Assembly (NCBI RefSeq): GCF_003344965.1
Contig: NZ_CP031194.1
Span: forward strand, 1,488,001 to 1,552,000
DNA: 64,000 nucleotides
DNA from: Streptomyces paludis
Lineage (GTDB): Bacteria; Actinomycetota; Actinomycetes; Streptomycetales; Streptomycetaceae
Direction of reading: 5' to 3'
The notes beneath the pieces were generated by a model that did not search any database, had not been told where the DNA came from, and saw only the letters and a list, made by a program, of their open reading frames with translations. This document shows, one piece after another, positions 27,093 through 35,190 of this stretch. Numbering within the stretch: the first letter of the stretch is position 1; every line of letters starts with the position of its first letter. The translations under genes were made by a program, and so were the position numbers.

Positions 27093-28352
27093 ATGAGCAG
27101 GGCGGGTGCGCGCGGTCCGTGGATCGCGGTCGCGGTGTGGGCGCTGACCAGGGCGGCGCTGCTGCTGTGTGTCTTCAAGGTCGTCACGGTCCCGGGGCCG
27201 GATGTGACGAGCGATGTGTCGGAGATCTACCGGGGCTGGTACGAGGTGCTGCGCACCGGTACGTATCCGGTGGGCGATGTGACGTGGCAGTATCCGCCGG
27301 CCGCCGCGCTCGCGGTGGTGTCGCCGGCGGCGCTGCCGTTCCTGGGCTACGCGCCGGCGTTCTTTGTGCTGGTGTGTCTGTGCGACGCGGTGGTGCTGGG
27401 GCTGCTGCTCGCGGCGGGCCGGGCCGGTGCGGGGCCGGAGCGGTCGGCGCGCGGGGCGTGGGTGTGGATCGCGGGGGTGCCGCTGCTGGGCGCGACGGCG
27501 TACGCGCGCTACGACCTGATGGTGACGGCGGTCGCGGTGGGCGCGCTGCTCGCGGGGGCGGCGCGGCCCCGGCTGCTGGGGGTGCTCGCCGGGTTCGGGG
27601 CGGTGCTGAAGGTGTGGCCGGCGCTGCTGCTGGTGGGGACCGCGCGCGGCCGGGTGACCCGGCGGGCGTGGACGGCGGCGGCGGTCACGGCGGGCGCGGT
27701 GACGGCGCTGTGCTGGGTGGCGATGCCGGGCGCGCTGGCGTTCCTCACGTACCAGCGCGACCGGGGTACGGAGGTCGAGTCGCTGGGGGCGCTGGTCTTC
27801 CAGGTGGCGCGGCACTTCGGCTGGGAGGGGAGCGTGCTGTTCAGCTACGGCTCGGTGGAGTTCGCGGGGCCGTACGTTCCGCTGATGAGCCGGCTGGCGC
27901 TGGCGCTCGCCGTGGTGGCGTTCGGCTGGCTGCTGGTGTGGCGGCTGCGGGCGCGCGGGCTGACGGCGGCGGTGCTGCCCGACGCGGCGTTCGCGGCGGT
28001 GCTGCTGTTCACGACGGTGAGCCGGGTGATCAGCCCGCAGTACATGCTGTGGCTGGTGGGGCTGGCGGCGGTGTGTCTGACGCGGCGGCCGGGCCGGATG
28101 GCGCTGCCCGCGGTTCTGGTGCTGGCCGCGACGGCGGTGACGCAGCTGGAGTTCCCGCTCTGGTTCGACCAGGTGGTGGCGGGGCGTCCGCTGGGGGTGG
28201 CGCTGCTGTTCGTCCGTAACGGTCTGCTGGTGGCGGCCTCGGTGGCCGCCTGCCGGGCGCTGTGGCGCGCGACGATGCCCGCGCGGGAGCGCCCGTCCTC
28301 GGACGGGGTCAGCCCAGCCGCTGCCGTACGGAGTCGCGCCAGCGCGCCGTGA
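27093..28352 (+). CDS. GT87-family membrane mannosyltransferase
   Basis: A 419-residue integral membrane glycosyltransferase with about ten hydrophobic helices. The first helix is WIAVAVWALTRAALLLCVFK. The first outer loop holds the acidic segment VSEIYRGWYEVLRTG and the WQYPP motif typical of GT87 (DUF2029) enzymes, which use polyprenyl-phosphate-linked mannose outside the membrane. It corresponds by family to Rv2181-type mannosyltransferases. The partner GT4 gene is divergent. Its last 44 bases overlap the 3' end of the convergent downstream gene. Start is the ATG at 27093. Confidence 0.87.
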   Translation: MSRAGARGPWIAVAVWALTRAALLLCVFKVVTVPGPDVTSDVSEIYRGWYEVLRTGTYPVGDVTWQYPPAAALAVVSPAALPFLGYAPAFFVLVCLCDAVVLGLLLAAGRAGAGPERSARGAWVWIAGVPLLGATAYARYDLMVTAVAVGALLAGAARPRLLGVLAGFGAVLKVWPALLLVGTARGRVTRRAWTAAAVTAGAVTALCWVAMPGALAFLTYQRDRGTEVESLGALVFQVARHFGWEGSVLFSYGSVEFAGPYVPLMSRLALALAVVAFGWLLVWRLRARGLTAAVLPDAAFAAVLLFTTVSRVISPQYMLWLVGLAAVCLTRRPGRMALPAVLVLAATAVTQLEFPLWFDQVVAGRPLGVALLFVRNGLLVAASVAACRALWRATMPARERPSSDGVSPAAAVRSRASAP

Positions 28353-29577
28353 GGTCCGCTTCGGTGGTGCCGAGGATGTCGCGGGCGGCCCGCGCCACCG
28401 CGCCCGCGCGTCCGGTGTGGCCGCCGACGGCCCGGTAGAAGTCGGTCAGGCTCCGCTCGCCCCAGCGGTCGGCGATCAGCTCGCAGGCGAGCCAGCCGCT
28501 CTCGTACGCCCTGGCGAGCCGGTCGGCGTCGCCGGTGAAGGCGAAGTCGGTGTCGGGCGGCAGGGCGGTGGGGGCCTTGTCACGGCGGACGGCGCGCCGG
28601 AGTTCGGGGGCGATCCGCGCGGCGGTGAGGCCGGTGCCTCGGTAGGCGATGTGGTCGGCGTAGCCCTCGGAGAGCCAGGTGGGGGTGGCGGGTGAGGTGG
28701 CGGCGCGGGTCGCGACATGGGTGGTCTCGTGGGTGAGGACGACGCGCCGGCCGAGGTCGCTGAGTTCGCCGTACGCCTCGGGGTTGACGATGATCCGGTC
28801 GGCGGGCGTGGGGCCCGTACCGCCCGTCTCGCCGGTGGTGACGGCGGCGATGGAGCGGTAGCCGTCCCCGGCCGCCCCCAGCAGCGCGGCCATGGCCTGC
28901 CGTGAGGCCGGTACGAGCAGGAGCACCCGGCGGGCCCAGGGGTCCGGCCAGGCGCGGTCGACGGCGGGGACGGCCAGGTCGGCGGTGTCCGCGATCCGGC
29001 GCAGCGTCCGCTCGTCCTGCCCGACGCCGAGGACGAGGCTCCGGGCGCCGCGTACGGCCCGTACCCTGCCCTGCTGCCAGAGCTGTTCGGTGCCGCCCGC
29101 GCCGGGCCGGTCGGCGCTCACGTACCAGCGGCCGTCGTGTTCGGCGAGGGTGAGCGCGCGGGGGGTGGCGACGGGGGCGGTGTCGTAGCCGGTGATCCGG
29201 TAGCGCAGTTCGGCGTGGACGGTGGCGCGGGCGCCGGTGCGCCGTACGCCGGTGAGGTGGTAGTCCCAGGAGCGCAGGGGCAGTTCGGCGAGGTGCGCGA
29301 ACTCGGCGCGCGCGGTGGCGCGCAGGGTGTCCGCGCGCGGGTCGAGGACGGCGAGGTAGGCGGCCTCGTCGCGGTCGAGGACGGCGGCGGCCCGGCGGGC
29401 GAGGAGCAGCCGGACCGCGTCCGTGGCGGTACCGGCGGTGGTCGCCGGGGTACGCGCCGGGGCGGGGGCCGTGCAGGCGGCGGACGGCAGCAGGAGCGCG
29501 GCGAGCGCCGGCAGGACGGCCCGCCGGCGGAGCCCGCCGTACCGCTCCGGCCCGTGACCTGCCCGCTCGCCCGCCAT
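28309..29577 (-). CDS. secreted zinc metalloprotease-like protein (gluzincin type)
   Basis: A 422-residue protein with an Arg-rich N-terminus and a hydrophobic signal segment (AVLPALAALLLPSAAC). The Cys suggests a lipoprotein, although SAAC is a weak lipobox. Residues 40-215 look like an NTF2/SnoaL-like part followed by a beta-rich domain. The C-terminal half has VVLTHETTHVATRA, an HExxH zinc motif, with a second glutamate 17 residues on in WLSEGYADHIAY. This is the peptidase MA-like arrangement. It probably acts outside the membrane. Substrate unknown. Confidence 0.78.
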   Translation of the reverse strand: MAGERAGHGPERYGGLRRRAVLPALAALLLPSAACTAPAPARTPATTAGTATDAVRLLLARRAAAVLDRDEAAYLAVLDPRADTLRATARAEFAHLAELPLRSWDYHLTGVRRTGARATVHAELRYRITGYDTAPVATPRALTLAEHDGRWYVSADRPGAGGTEQLWQQGRVRAVRGARSLVLGVGQDERTLRRIADTADLAVPAVDRAWPDPWARRVLLLVPASRQAMAALLGAAGDGYRSIAAVTTGETGGTGPTPADRIIVNPEAYGELSDLGRRVVLTHETTHVATRAATSPATPTWLSEGYADHIAYRGTGLTAARIAPELRRAVRRDKAPTALPPDTDFAFTGDADRLARAYESGWLACELIADRWGERSLTDFYRAVGGHTGRAGAVARAARDILGTTEADLTARWRDSVRQRLG

Positions 29578-29662
29578 CCGGCCGATCGTACAGACGCGGC
29601 GGACGCCCCGGCTCCGTGGCCGAATCGGATCCGGGTGACCGAATCGGATCCCGGTGACCGGC

Positions 29663-30706
29663 TCAGACCCGGGTGACCGACGAGACGGGCATCATGCCGA
29701 CCGGGTCGTAGCGCACCGGAGCGCCCGGGTACGGCGCGTGGATGACCTGGCCGTTGCCCACGTACATCGCGATGTGGCTGGCGTCCGCGCGGTACGCGAC
29801 GAGGTCGCCGGGGAGCGCCTGCGAGAGCGGCACCCGCCGGCCCGCGTACCGCTGGGCCTGGGAGGTGCGCGGCAGACCGACGCCCGCCTGTCCGTACGCC
29901 CACTGGGTGAGCCCGGAACAGTCGAAGCCGGAGGGGCCGTTGGCGCCCCACACATAGGGCCGGCCGACCGCGCCCGCCGCCGCGCGCACGGCGGCCGTGG
30001 CGCGGGCCGAGGAGCCCGCGGTGGAGGCGTCGCCGACGGGCGCGCCGGCCAGGTCGCCGCGGTCCGAGCGGGAGGAGCGGTCGTAGGCGCCGCGGTCGGC
30101 GGTGGGCAGGGCCGCCAGCACGCGCCGTGCCTCGGCGAGCTTCCCCTCGACGGTGCGTTTGTGGCGGGCGACCGCGGCCCGGCTGCGCTCCAGTTCGGTG
30201 AGGTCGCGGGTGGCCTCCTTCCGTACCTGCCCCAGTTTCCGCTGGGCCTGCCGGAGTTCCCGCAGGGCTCCCGACTGGCGCTGGCCGACCCGTTCGAGTA
30301 CGGCTGCCTTGTCGAGATAGCTGTCGGGGTCCGAGGAGAGCAGCAGGGCCAGCGACGGATCGACGCCGCCCGAGCGGTACTGGGCGACGGCCAGCGAACC
30401 GAGCGCGCCCCGCATCGTGTTGACCTGCTCCTGGCCGCGCGCCGCCCGGTCCTGTGCCTCGTCCACGCGCGTACGGAGCCGGCGCGTCCGCTCGTCCGCC
30501 GCGTTGAACTGCTCGGTGGCGCGCTCCGCGTCGGCGAGGAGCCGGTCGACCGTGGAGCGGGCGGCCTCCGGCCGGTGCTGCGGGTCGGCGCCCGCCGGGG
30601 CCGCGCCGAGCGCCGCCGCCGTGGCCGCCGCGGCGGAGACGGCGGAGATGGCGCTGACCCGGGCCCCGAGAGAGGGTCCTGACTGGGTGGGACGGCGATG
30701 GGACAC
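29663..30706 (-). CDS. secreted NlpC/P60 peptidoglycan hydrolase (proximal copy)
   Basis: A cell-wall D,L-endopeptidase of about 347 residues. A signal peptide (GARVSAISAVSAAAATAAALG, ending near AGA) is followed by a long coiled coil (about 40-215) and a C-terminal NlpC/P60 domain. Catalytic Cys lies in SGFDCSGLTQWAYGQAG and His in ASHIAMYVGNGQVIHAP. Start is GTG at 30706 (or 30709) on the basis of SHRRPTQ similarity to the neighbouring paralogue. The further upstream frame is not supported. It is a tandem paralogue of the gene at 30990-32060 but lies beyond a terminator, so it probably has its own promoter. Equivalent to the Rv2190c position in mycobacteria. Confidence 0.9.
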   Translation of the reverse strand: MSHRRPTQSGPSLGARVSAISAVSAAAATAAALGAAPAGADPQHRPEAARSTVDRLLADAERATEQFNAADERTRRLRTRVDEAQDRAARGQEQVNTMRGALGSLAVAQYRSGGVDPSLALLLSSDPDSYLDKAAVLERVGQRQSGALRELRQAQRKLGQVRKEATRDLTELERSRAAVARHKRTVEGKLAEARRVLAALPTADRGAYDRSSRSDRGDLAGAPVGDASTAGSSARATAAVRAAAGAVGRPYVWGANGPSGFDCSGLTQWAYGQAGVGLPRTSQAQRYAGRRVPLSQALPGDLVAYRADASHIAMYVGNGQVIHAPYPGAPVRYDPVGMMPVSSVTRV

Positions 30707-30851
30707 CACAGGAAGCCGAACTCCCTTCCGCTGTACGCACTGACGCGGCCCGTGCCGCCCGACGGGCGGACCGCTCACCGGGGCCGCGCGCAGCAGACAG
30801 TAGCCGGGCGACCACGGAGCGGCCAACGACCGGCTCGCGCACACAAAGTGA

Positions 30852-30887
30852 CGCCCCGTCGAAGACCACAAGGTCATCGACGGGGCG
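30852..30887 (-). terminator. terminator between the two NlpC/P60 genes
   Basis: CGCCCCGTCGA pairs with TCGACGGGGCG, and an inner GACC-ACAA-GGTC stem continues it past one A-A mismatch. It lies downstream of the distal hydrolase gene on the minus strand. Confidence 0.75.
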
Positions 30888-30989
30888 CGGCGTCAGCGGA
30901 AGACGCGGGATTTCCCCCGAATGGGCGGTGTCGCCGGCGGATTGACGGCCGGATCGGCGCCCGGGAGGGGACGGCGGCGGGGCGGCGGG

Positions 30990-32060
30990 TCAGCCGATCC
31001 GGACGCCGAACTGGAACGGCATGTTGTTGATCGACTCGTAGCGCACGACGGTGCCGGTGCGCGGGGCGTGCAGGATCTGGCCGTTGCCCGCGTAGAAGCC
31101 GACGTGGTGCTGGTCGGCGTAGAAGATGACGAGGTCGCCGACCTGGAGCTGGCTCATCGACAGGCGGGTGCCGGAGGCGCCCTGGGCCTGGGAGGTACGG
31201 GGTATGGAGACGCCGGCCTGGGCGAACGCCCACGAGGTGAGCCCGGAGCAGTCGAAGGTGCTGGGACCGCTCGCGCCGTAGACGTACGGCGAGCCGATCT
31301 TGCTCTGCGCGGCGGCGAACGCGGCGGCGGCGCGTCCCGAGGCGGGCGCGGAGTTGCCGAGGTCGGGGGTGCTCGCGCCGGTCGAGGCGGTGGAGCGGGT
31401 GCTGTCGCGGCTGGCGCGGTCGGCGGCGGCGCGCTCCTCGTCGGCCTTGGCGAGCGCGGCGCGCTCGGCGGCGGTGAGGGAGTTGAGCAGCCGCTGCGCC
31501 TCGGCGAGCTTGGCCTTGACCTCGTCCTTCTTCTTGCCCAGTTCCTTGCGGGTCTCCGCGAGGTCGTTGACCTTGGACTGGGCCTCCTTGCGCTGCTGCG
31601 CGAGGGTCCGCTGCTTCGACTGGACCTGCTGGAGGGCCTCGGCCTGCTTGGCGCTGACCTGGTCGAGCGCGGAGGCGTTCTCCAGGTACGAGTCGGGGTC
31701 CGAGGAGAGGAAGAGCTGGAGGGCGGGGTCGATGCCGCCGGTGCGGTACTGGGAGCTGGCGATCGCGCCGAGACCGTCGCGCAGTTCGTTCAGTTCGTCC
31801 TGGCCGCGGGCGACCTTGTCCTGAACGGCCTTGACTTCCTTCTGGAGCTTGTCCTGCGAGTCCTCGGCGGCCTTGTACTTCTCGGTGGCGACCTCCGCCT
31901 CGTCGTAGAGCTTGTCGACCTTCTCCTTGACGTCTGCCTTGCTCGGCTTCGGGTCGGCCTGGGCGGCCTGGGACGTAAGAGCGACAGCGGCAGCGGCGAC
32001 CGTGGTGAGCACGGTCACCCGTGCGCGGCTCGGCTGCTTGGGACGACGGTGGGACCCCAC
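30990..32060 (-). CDS. secreted NlpC/P60 peptidoglycan hydrolase (distal copy)
   Basis: A 356-residue cell-wall endopeptidase with the same plan as its neighbour: signal peptide (RARVTVLTTVAAAAVALTSQ, cleavage near AQA), a long Lys/Glu/Ala coiled coil (about 35-230, starting KADVKEKVDKLYDEAEVATE), then the NlpC/P60 domain with Cys in TFDCSGLTSWAFAQAG and His in QHHVGFYAGNGQILHAP. GTG at 32060 is chosen because AAGGAG lies 9 nt upstream. The frame extends 13 codons further but without a ribosome site. A clear sigma-70-type promoter lies about 100 bp upstream. The coiled coil probably keeps the enzyme inactive until a partner binds it, as in related Rip/PcsB proteins. Confidence 0.91.
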   Translation of the reverse strand: MGSHRRPKQPSRARVTVLTTVAAAAVALTSQAAQADPKPSKADVKEKVDKLYDEAEVATEKYKAAEDSQDKLQKEVKAVQDKVARGQDELNELRDGLGAIASSQYRTGGIDPALQLFLSSDPDSYLENASALDQVSAKQAEALQQVQSKQRTLAQQRKEAQSKVNDLAETRKELGKKKDEVKAKLAEAQRLLNSLTAAERAALAKADEERAAADRASRDSTRSTASTGASTPDLGNSAPASGRAAAAFAAAQSKIGSPYVYGASGPSTFDCSGLTSWAFAQAGVSIPRTSQAQGASGTRLSMSQLQVGDLVIFYADQHHVGFYAGNGQILHAPRTGTVVRYESINNMPFQFGVRIG

Positions 32061-32162
32061 GGAGGCGAGCTCCTTCTCCTCAGCCGTCCACCGGGCCACG
32101 GTCGACGGTTACTTCGCCGCCACCCCGAATGGGTGATCAACCGCGCGAAGGTTCGAGGCATG

Positions 32163-32192
32163 ACCCTAGTGACCTTCTTGTGATCAGTTCAA
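32163..32192 (-). promoter_or_regulatory. vegetative-type promoter for the distal NlpC/P60 gene
   Basis: On the minus strand TTGAAC (32187-32192) and TAGGGT (32163-32168) are separated by 18 bp, a good match to the HrdB consensus. The leader to the GTG at 32060 is about 95 nt. I checked this leader for the c-di-AMP riboswitch known before some Streptomyces wall hydrolases and did not recognise one. The rest of 32061-32348 holds no gene. Confidence 0.65.
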
Positions 32193-32348
32193 ATCCTCAC
32201 CAGAAAAAAGTCGGTCACGACGCATATTGTTTACAGCCACCACACAGGCAGTAGTGGACATTTGACGCTGCGCTCTGTCATTGCGCGACCAATTCGGTCA
32301 TTGCGTGCAGGAGTTGACCAAAGCCCACATGATCCCGCCAATGCCCCG

Positions 32349-33713
32349 CTATACGCGCGAAAGCCGCTTCAGCAGCAGAGCGGACGCCACCGGCCGGGCC
32401 CCCGCCTTCGCCACCCCGTCCGCGACCTCCCGGTCGGTGGAGACGACCACCACGGGCCGGCCCGGCGGCTCCGCCCGGACGAGCTGGCGGATCAGCTCGT
32501 CCGCCGTCACCCCCGGCTTGGAGAACAGCACCCGCACCCCGCGCGGCGGCGCGAGCAGCACCGGCGCCGCCAGCTCCGCGCCGTCGAACACACAGGTCAT
32601 CTCGGCACCCGTCTGCGCCGCCAGCATCGCCAGCCCGCCCAGCAGCCGCAGCCGCTGCTTCTCCAACGGCATCGTCGGATAACCGGTCTTGGTGACGTTG
32701 TAGCCGTCGACGATCAGATGCGCCTGCGGCAGCGCGAGCAACTGGTCCAGCAGCGCCGGATCCGTCTCGGAGAGCGCGCGGGCCGCCACGTCCTTCGGGG
32801 ACATCCGGCCCGGCTCGACCGCGTCGACCGTATCGGCCGGGCGGCTGGCGGCCGGCGGCAGCGCCAGCTCCCGGCGCAGCCCCTGCGCCGACTCCAGCAC
32901 CGTGTCCAGCAGCAGCCGCAGCCGCATGTCCTCCACCGACCGGCCCTCGCGCACGGCCCGGCGGCTCGCCTCCGCCGACGCCTCCGCCTCCGCCAGCCGC
33001 GCGCGGACCCGGCGCGTCTCGCTCTCGGCCGCCGACACCTGGGCGGCGTTCTCGGCCCGCAGCGCCTCGGTCTCCGCCGTCACCCGGCGCAGCGCCGCCT
33101 CGCCCCGCTTCACATCGCTCTGCGCGCTGCGCAGCTTGCGGTGGAGCGACTCGGTCTCCTTGCGGGCCGCCTCCAGCTCCGTACGCAGCCGCTCCGTGTC
33201 GGTCTTCGTCAGCGTCCTGGCGACCGCCAGCTCCTCGCGGAGCCGGTCCAGCTCGCGGCGGGTCTCCTCGTCGGCCCGCTCGGCGTCGGCGCGCTGCGCC
33301 TCCTCGCCCGCCGCGGCCACCAGCTTCACCCATCCGGGTGGTCTCAGCACATACGCGGCGGCGGCCACGTCGACCGGATCCGCGGCGGCCGGCGGTGACC
33401 CCGCCTCCAGGGCCGCGGCCAGCTCCGGCTGGGACTGGGCGATGCGCTCCCCGATCCGGCCCCGGAACACCGGGTCGCCCTCCAGGGCGGCGGCCATCGC
33501 GTTGCCCGCGAACTTCGTCCGCCGGTTCGGGGTGAAGCGGGCGTACTGGCGCAGCTGCGCCGGCAGCTCCGGGACGGTCAGACCGCCGAACGCCTCCGAG
33601 ACCAGCGCCACCACCCGGCGCCGTACCCCGTCCGGGAGCGGACGGTCGAGTGCCTCCGCGGCGTCACCGCCGGCCGCGCCGGCCGGCTCAGCACCGCCCG
33701 TGGGCTGCTCCAC
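32349..33713 (-). CDS. NYN-domain (YacP-like) RNA-binding/nuclease protein with coiled coil
   Basis: A 454-residue cytosolic protein. Residues 1-150 form a helical domain of unknown function (PELPAQLRQYARFTPNRRTK). About 155-300 is a heptad-rich coiled coil (ELDRLREELAVARTLTKTDT onward). The C-terminal 170 residues are an NYN/PIN-like nuclease domain: HLIVDGYNVTKTGYPTM with the conserved Asp, CVFDGAEL, VLFSKPGVTADELI and VVVVSTDREVADGVA. The acidic residues expected for metal binding are present. The family is thought to act on RNA, but the target is unknown. GTG start with GGGTGA upstream. Confidence 0.86.
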   Translation of the reverse strand: MEQPTGGAEPAGAAGGDAAEALDRPLPDGVRRRVVALVSEAFGGLTVPELPAQLRQYARFTPNRRTKFAGNAMAAALEGDPVFRGRIGERIAQSQPELAAALEAGSPPAAADPVDVAAAAYVLRPPGWVKLVAAAGEEAQRADAERADEETRRELDRLREELAVARTLTKTDTERLRTELEAARKETESLHRKLRSAQSDVKRGEAALRRVTAETEALRAENAAQVSAAESETRRVRARLAEAEASAEASRRAVREGRSVEDMRLRLLLDTVLESAQGLRRELALPPAASRPADTVDAVEPGRMSPKDVAARALSETDPALLDQLLALPQAHLIVDGYNVTKTGYPTMPLEKQRLRLLGGLAMLAAQTGAEMTCVFDGAELAAPVLLAPPRGVRVLFSKPGVTADELIRQLVRAEPPGRPVVVVSTDREVADGVAKAGARPVASALLLKRLSRV

Positions 33714-33749
33714 GATCCGTCACCCCACTACCCCTTTCGGGCGGCTCCC

Positions 33750-34016
33750 TCAGGAACCGGCGCCCGGCCTGTCCACCAGTTCGATCTGATCCACCGCGTT
33801 GCACCAGCGGCAGCGCACGGACTCGATGGTCTCACTGACCACCTCGCGCTCCTCGACCTTAGGCTCCCCGGCCAGGTCCAGATGGACGTACTCGACGGAC
33901 TTCGAGGACCGGGTCACATCGAACCGGGTCAGATTGCCGCACAAGGTGCAGCGCCAACGGGTGGTGGCCGTCGGCTGCGGAACCGTCGTCATCGTGATCG
34001 TGCCGTCCTTTTCCAT
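33750..34016 (-). CDS. small zinc-ribbon protein
   Basis: An 88-residue protein with two cysteine pairs: RWRCTLCGNLTRFD and VRCRWCNAVDQIE. Together they form a four-Cys zinc ribbon. The middle (EYVHLDLAGEPKVEEREVV) is acidic. Function unknown; it could contact nucleic acid or protein. Start is uncertain between the ATG at 34016 and one eight codons later, as neither has an ideally spaced ribosome site. It lies 37 bp upstream of the NYN-domain gene on the same strand and may be co-transcribed, which would fit an RNA-related role. Confidence 0.75.
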   Translation of the reverse strand: MEKDGTITMTTVPQPTATTRWRCTLCGNLTRFDVTRSSKSVEYVHLDLAGEPKVEEREVVSETIESVRCRWCNAVDQIELVDRPGAGS

Positions 34017-34151
34017 CGTCCTTGGTGCGGGTGCCCCCGCGACGCGCCGTCGAACCGCGGATGACATCCGGCAACCCTACGGCCTCAGGAGCGCCCCGGG
34101 GGGCGGCGAGGCGCTCTGTACCGAAGGGTCCCGGTACGCCATGCTCTGTCC

Positions 34152-34865
34152 GTGATCTCATGGCGGAGGCTCGCACAGGGACCCGTGGTGACCTACGGGC
34201 TGATCGGCCTCTGTGTGCTGGCCTTCCTGCTCAGCCCGCTCTCCGGGCTCCGTCCGGGCCACGGCGACGGCGACGCCCTCCGCGCCGCCCAGAGCGCCTA
34301 CTTCGAACGGTGGGGCGTCATCCCGGTCGAGCTGATGCGCGGCGCCTCCCCGCGCACCCTCCTCACCCCGTTCACCGCGCTCTTCGTCCACGGCGGCTGG
34401 CTGCATCTGCTCGGCAACATGCTCTTCCTGCATGTCTTCGGGGCGATGACCGAGCGGCGTATGGGCCGGGCGCACTTCCTGCTCTTCTATCTCGGCATCG
34501 GCTATCTCGCGCTCTTCGCGTACGCGGCGGCCAACGCCGGCTCCGCGCAAACCCTGGTGGGCGCCTCCGGCGCGATCTCGGGGGTGCTCGGCGTCTTCCT
34601 CTACCTCTTCCCCCGGGCCCGGGTCACCAGCCTCTTCCCGTTCCTGCTCTTCCTGCCGCTGCGCTTCCCCGCCTGGATCGTGCTGATCTTCTGGTTCGCG
34701 CTCCAGTGGCTGGCCCTGCGCGGCGCGGACGAGGGTCCTGGCGTCGCCTATCTGGCGCATCTGGTGGGGTTCGGCGCCGGGTTCCTCTACGCCTGGGTGC
34801 GCTACTGGCGTACCGATAGAGTGCACGGACAGACCGGGGCCACCGAGGGAGAACGCCAACCGTGA
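34152..34865 (+). CDS. rhomboid-family intramembrane serine protease
   Basis: A 237-residue six-helix membrane protease. The catalytic dyad is Ser139 in VGASGAISGVLG and His203 in VAYLAHLVGFGAG. The conserved HGGWLHLLGNMLFLHVFG segment (oxyanion residues His and Asn) is at 80-97, and AMTERRMGR follows. It would cleave transmembrane substrates, which are unknown here. GTG start at 34152. The following gene starts inside its stop codon (GTGA), so the two are translationally coupled. Confidence 0.93.
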   Translation: MISWRRLAQGPVVTYGLIGLCVLAFLLSPLSGLRPGHGDGDALRAAQSAYFERWGVIPVELMRGASPRTLLTPFTALFVHGGWLHLLGNMLFLHVFGAMTERRMGRAHFLLFYLGIGYLALFAYAAANAGSAQTLVGASGAISGVLGVFLYLFPRARVTSLFPFLLFLPLRFPAWIVLIFWFALQWLALRGADEGPGVAYLAHLVGFGAGFLYAWVRYWRTDRVHGQTGATEGERQP

Positions 34866-35143
34866 TCACCGCGATCGTGCTCATCAAGACCAGCGTCGAC
34901 CGGATCCCCGAGATCGCCGAGTCCATCGCCTCGCTCGACAGCGTCAGCGAGGTCTTCTCGGTGACGGGTACGTACGACCTGATCGCCATGGTGCGCGTGC
35001 CGAAGCACGACGATCTCGCCGATGCCATCCCCGGCCGGATCAGCAAGATCCCGGGCGTCGAGGCCACCGACACCCATGTCGCGTTCCGTACGTACTCCCA
35101 GCACGACTTGGAGGCGGCCTTCGCGATCGGACTCGACGCGTAG
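34862..35143 (+). CDS. stand-alone Lrp/AsnC ligand-binding (RAM) domain protein
   Basis: A 93-residue protein containing only the effector-binding domain of the Lrp/AsnC family (AIVLIKTSVDRIPEIAESIA, VTGTYDLIAMVRV, HVAFRTYSQHDLEAAFAIG), without a DNA-binding helix-turn-helix. Such proteins form ring-like oligomers and bind amino acids. Some modulate full-length Lrp regulators by mixing with them. It overlaps the rhomboid stop by 4 nt. A regulatory link between the two is inferred from coupling only. Confidence 0.88.
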   Translation: MITAIVLIKTSVDRIPEIAESIASLDSVSEVFSVTGTYDLIAMVRVPKHDDLADAIPGRISKIPGVEATDTHVAFRTYSQHDLEAAFAIGLDA

Positions 35144-35190
35144 GACCGCCTCCGGCGGTGACGTACATCCGGCGGTGACGTACGGACGGG

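Noticed and set aside
32061..32348. c-di-AMP (ydaO-type) riboswitch ahead of the NlpC/P60 gene
   Set aside because: Expected from some Streptomyces wall hydrolases, but I could not find the aptamer's conserved segments. Only a promoter and plain leader are visible.
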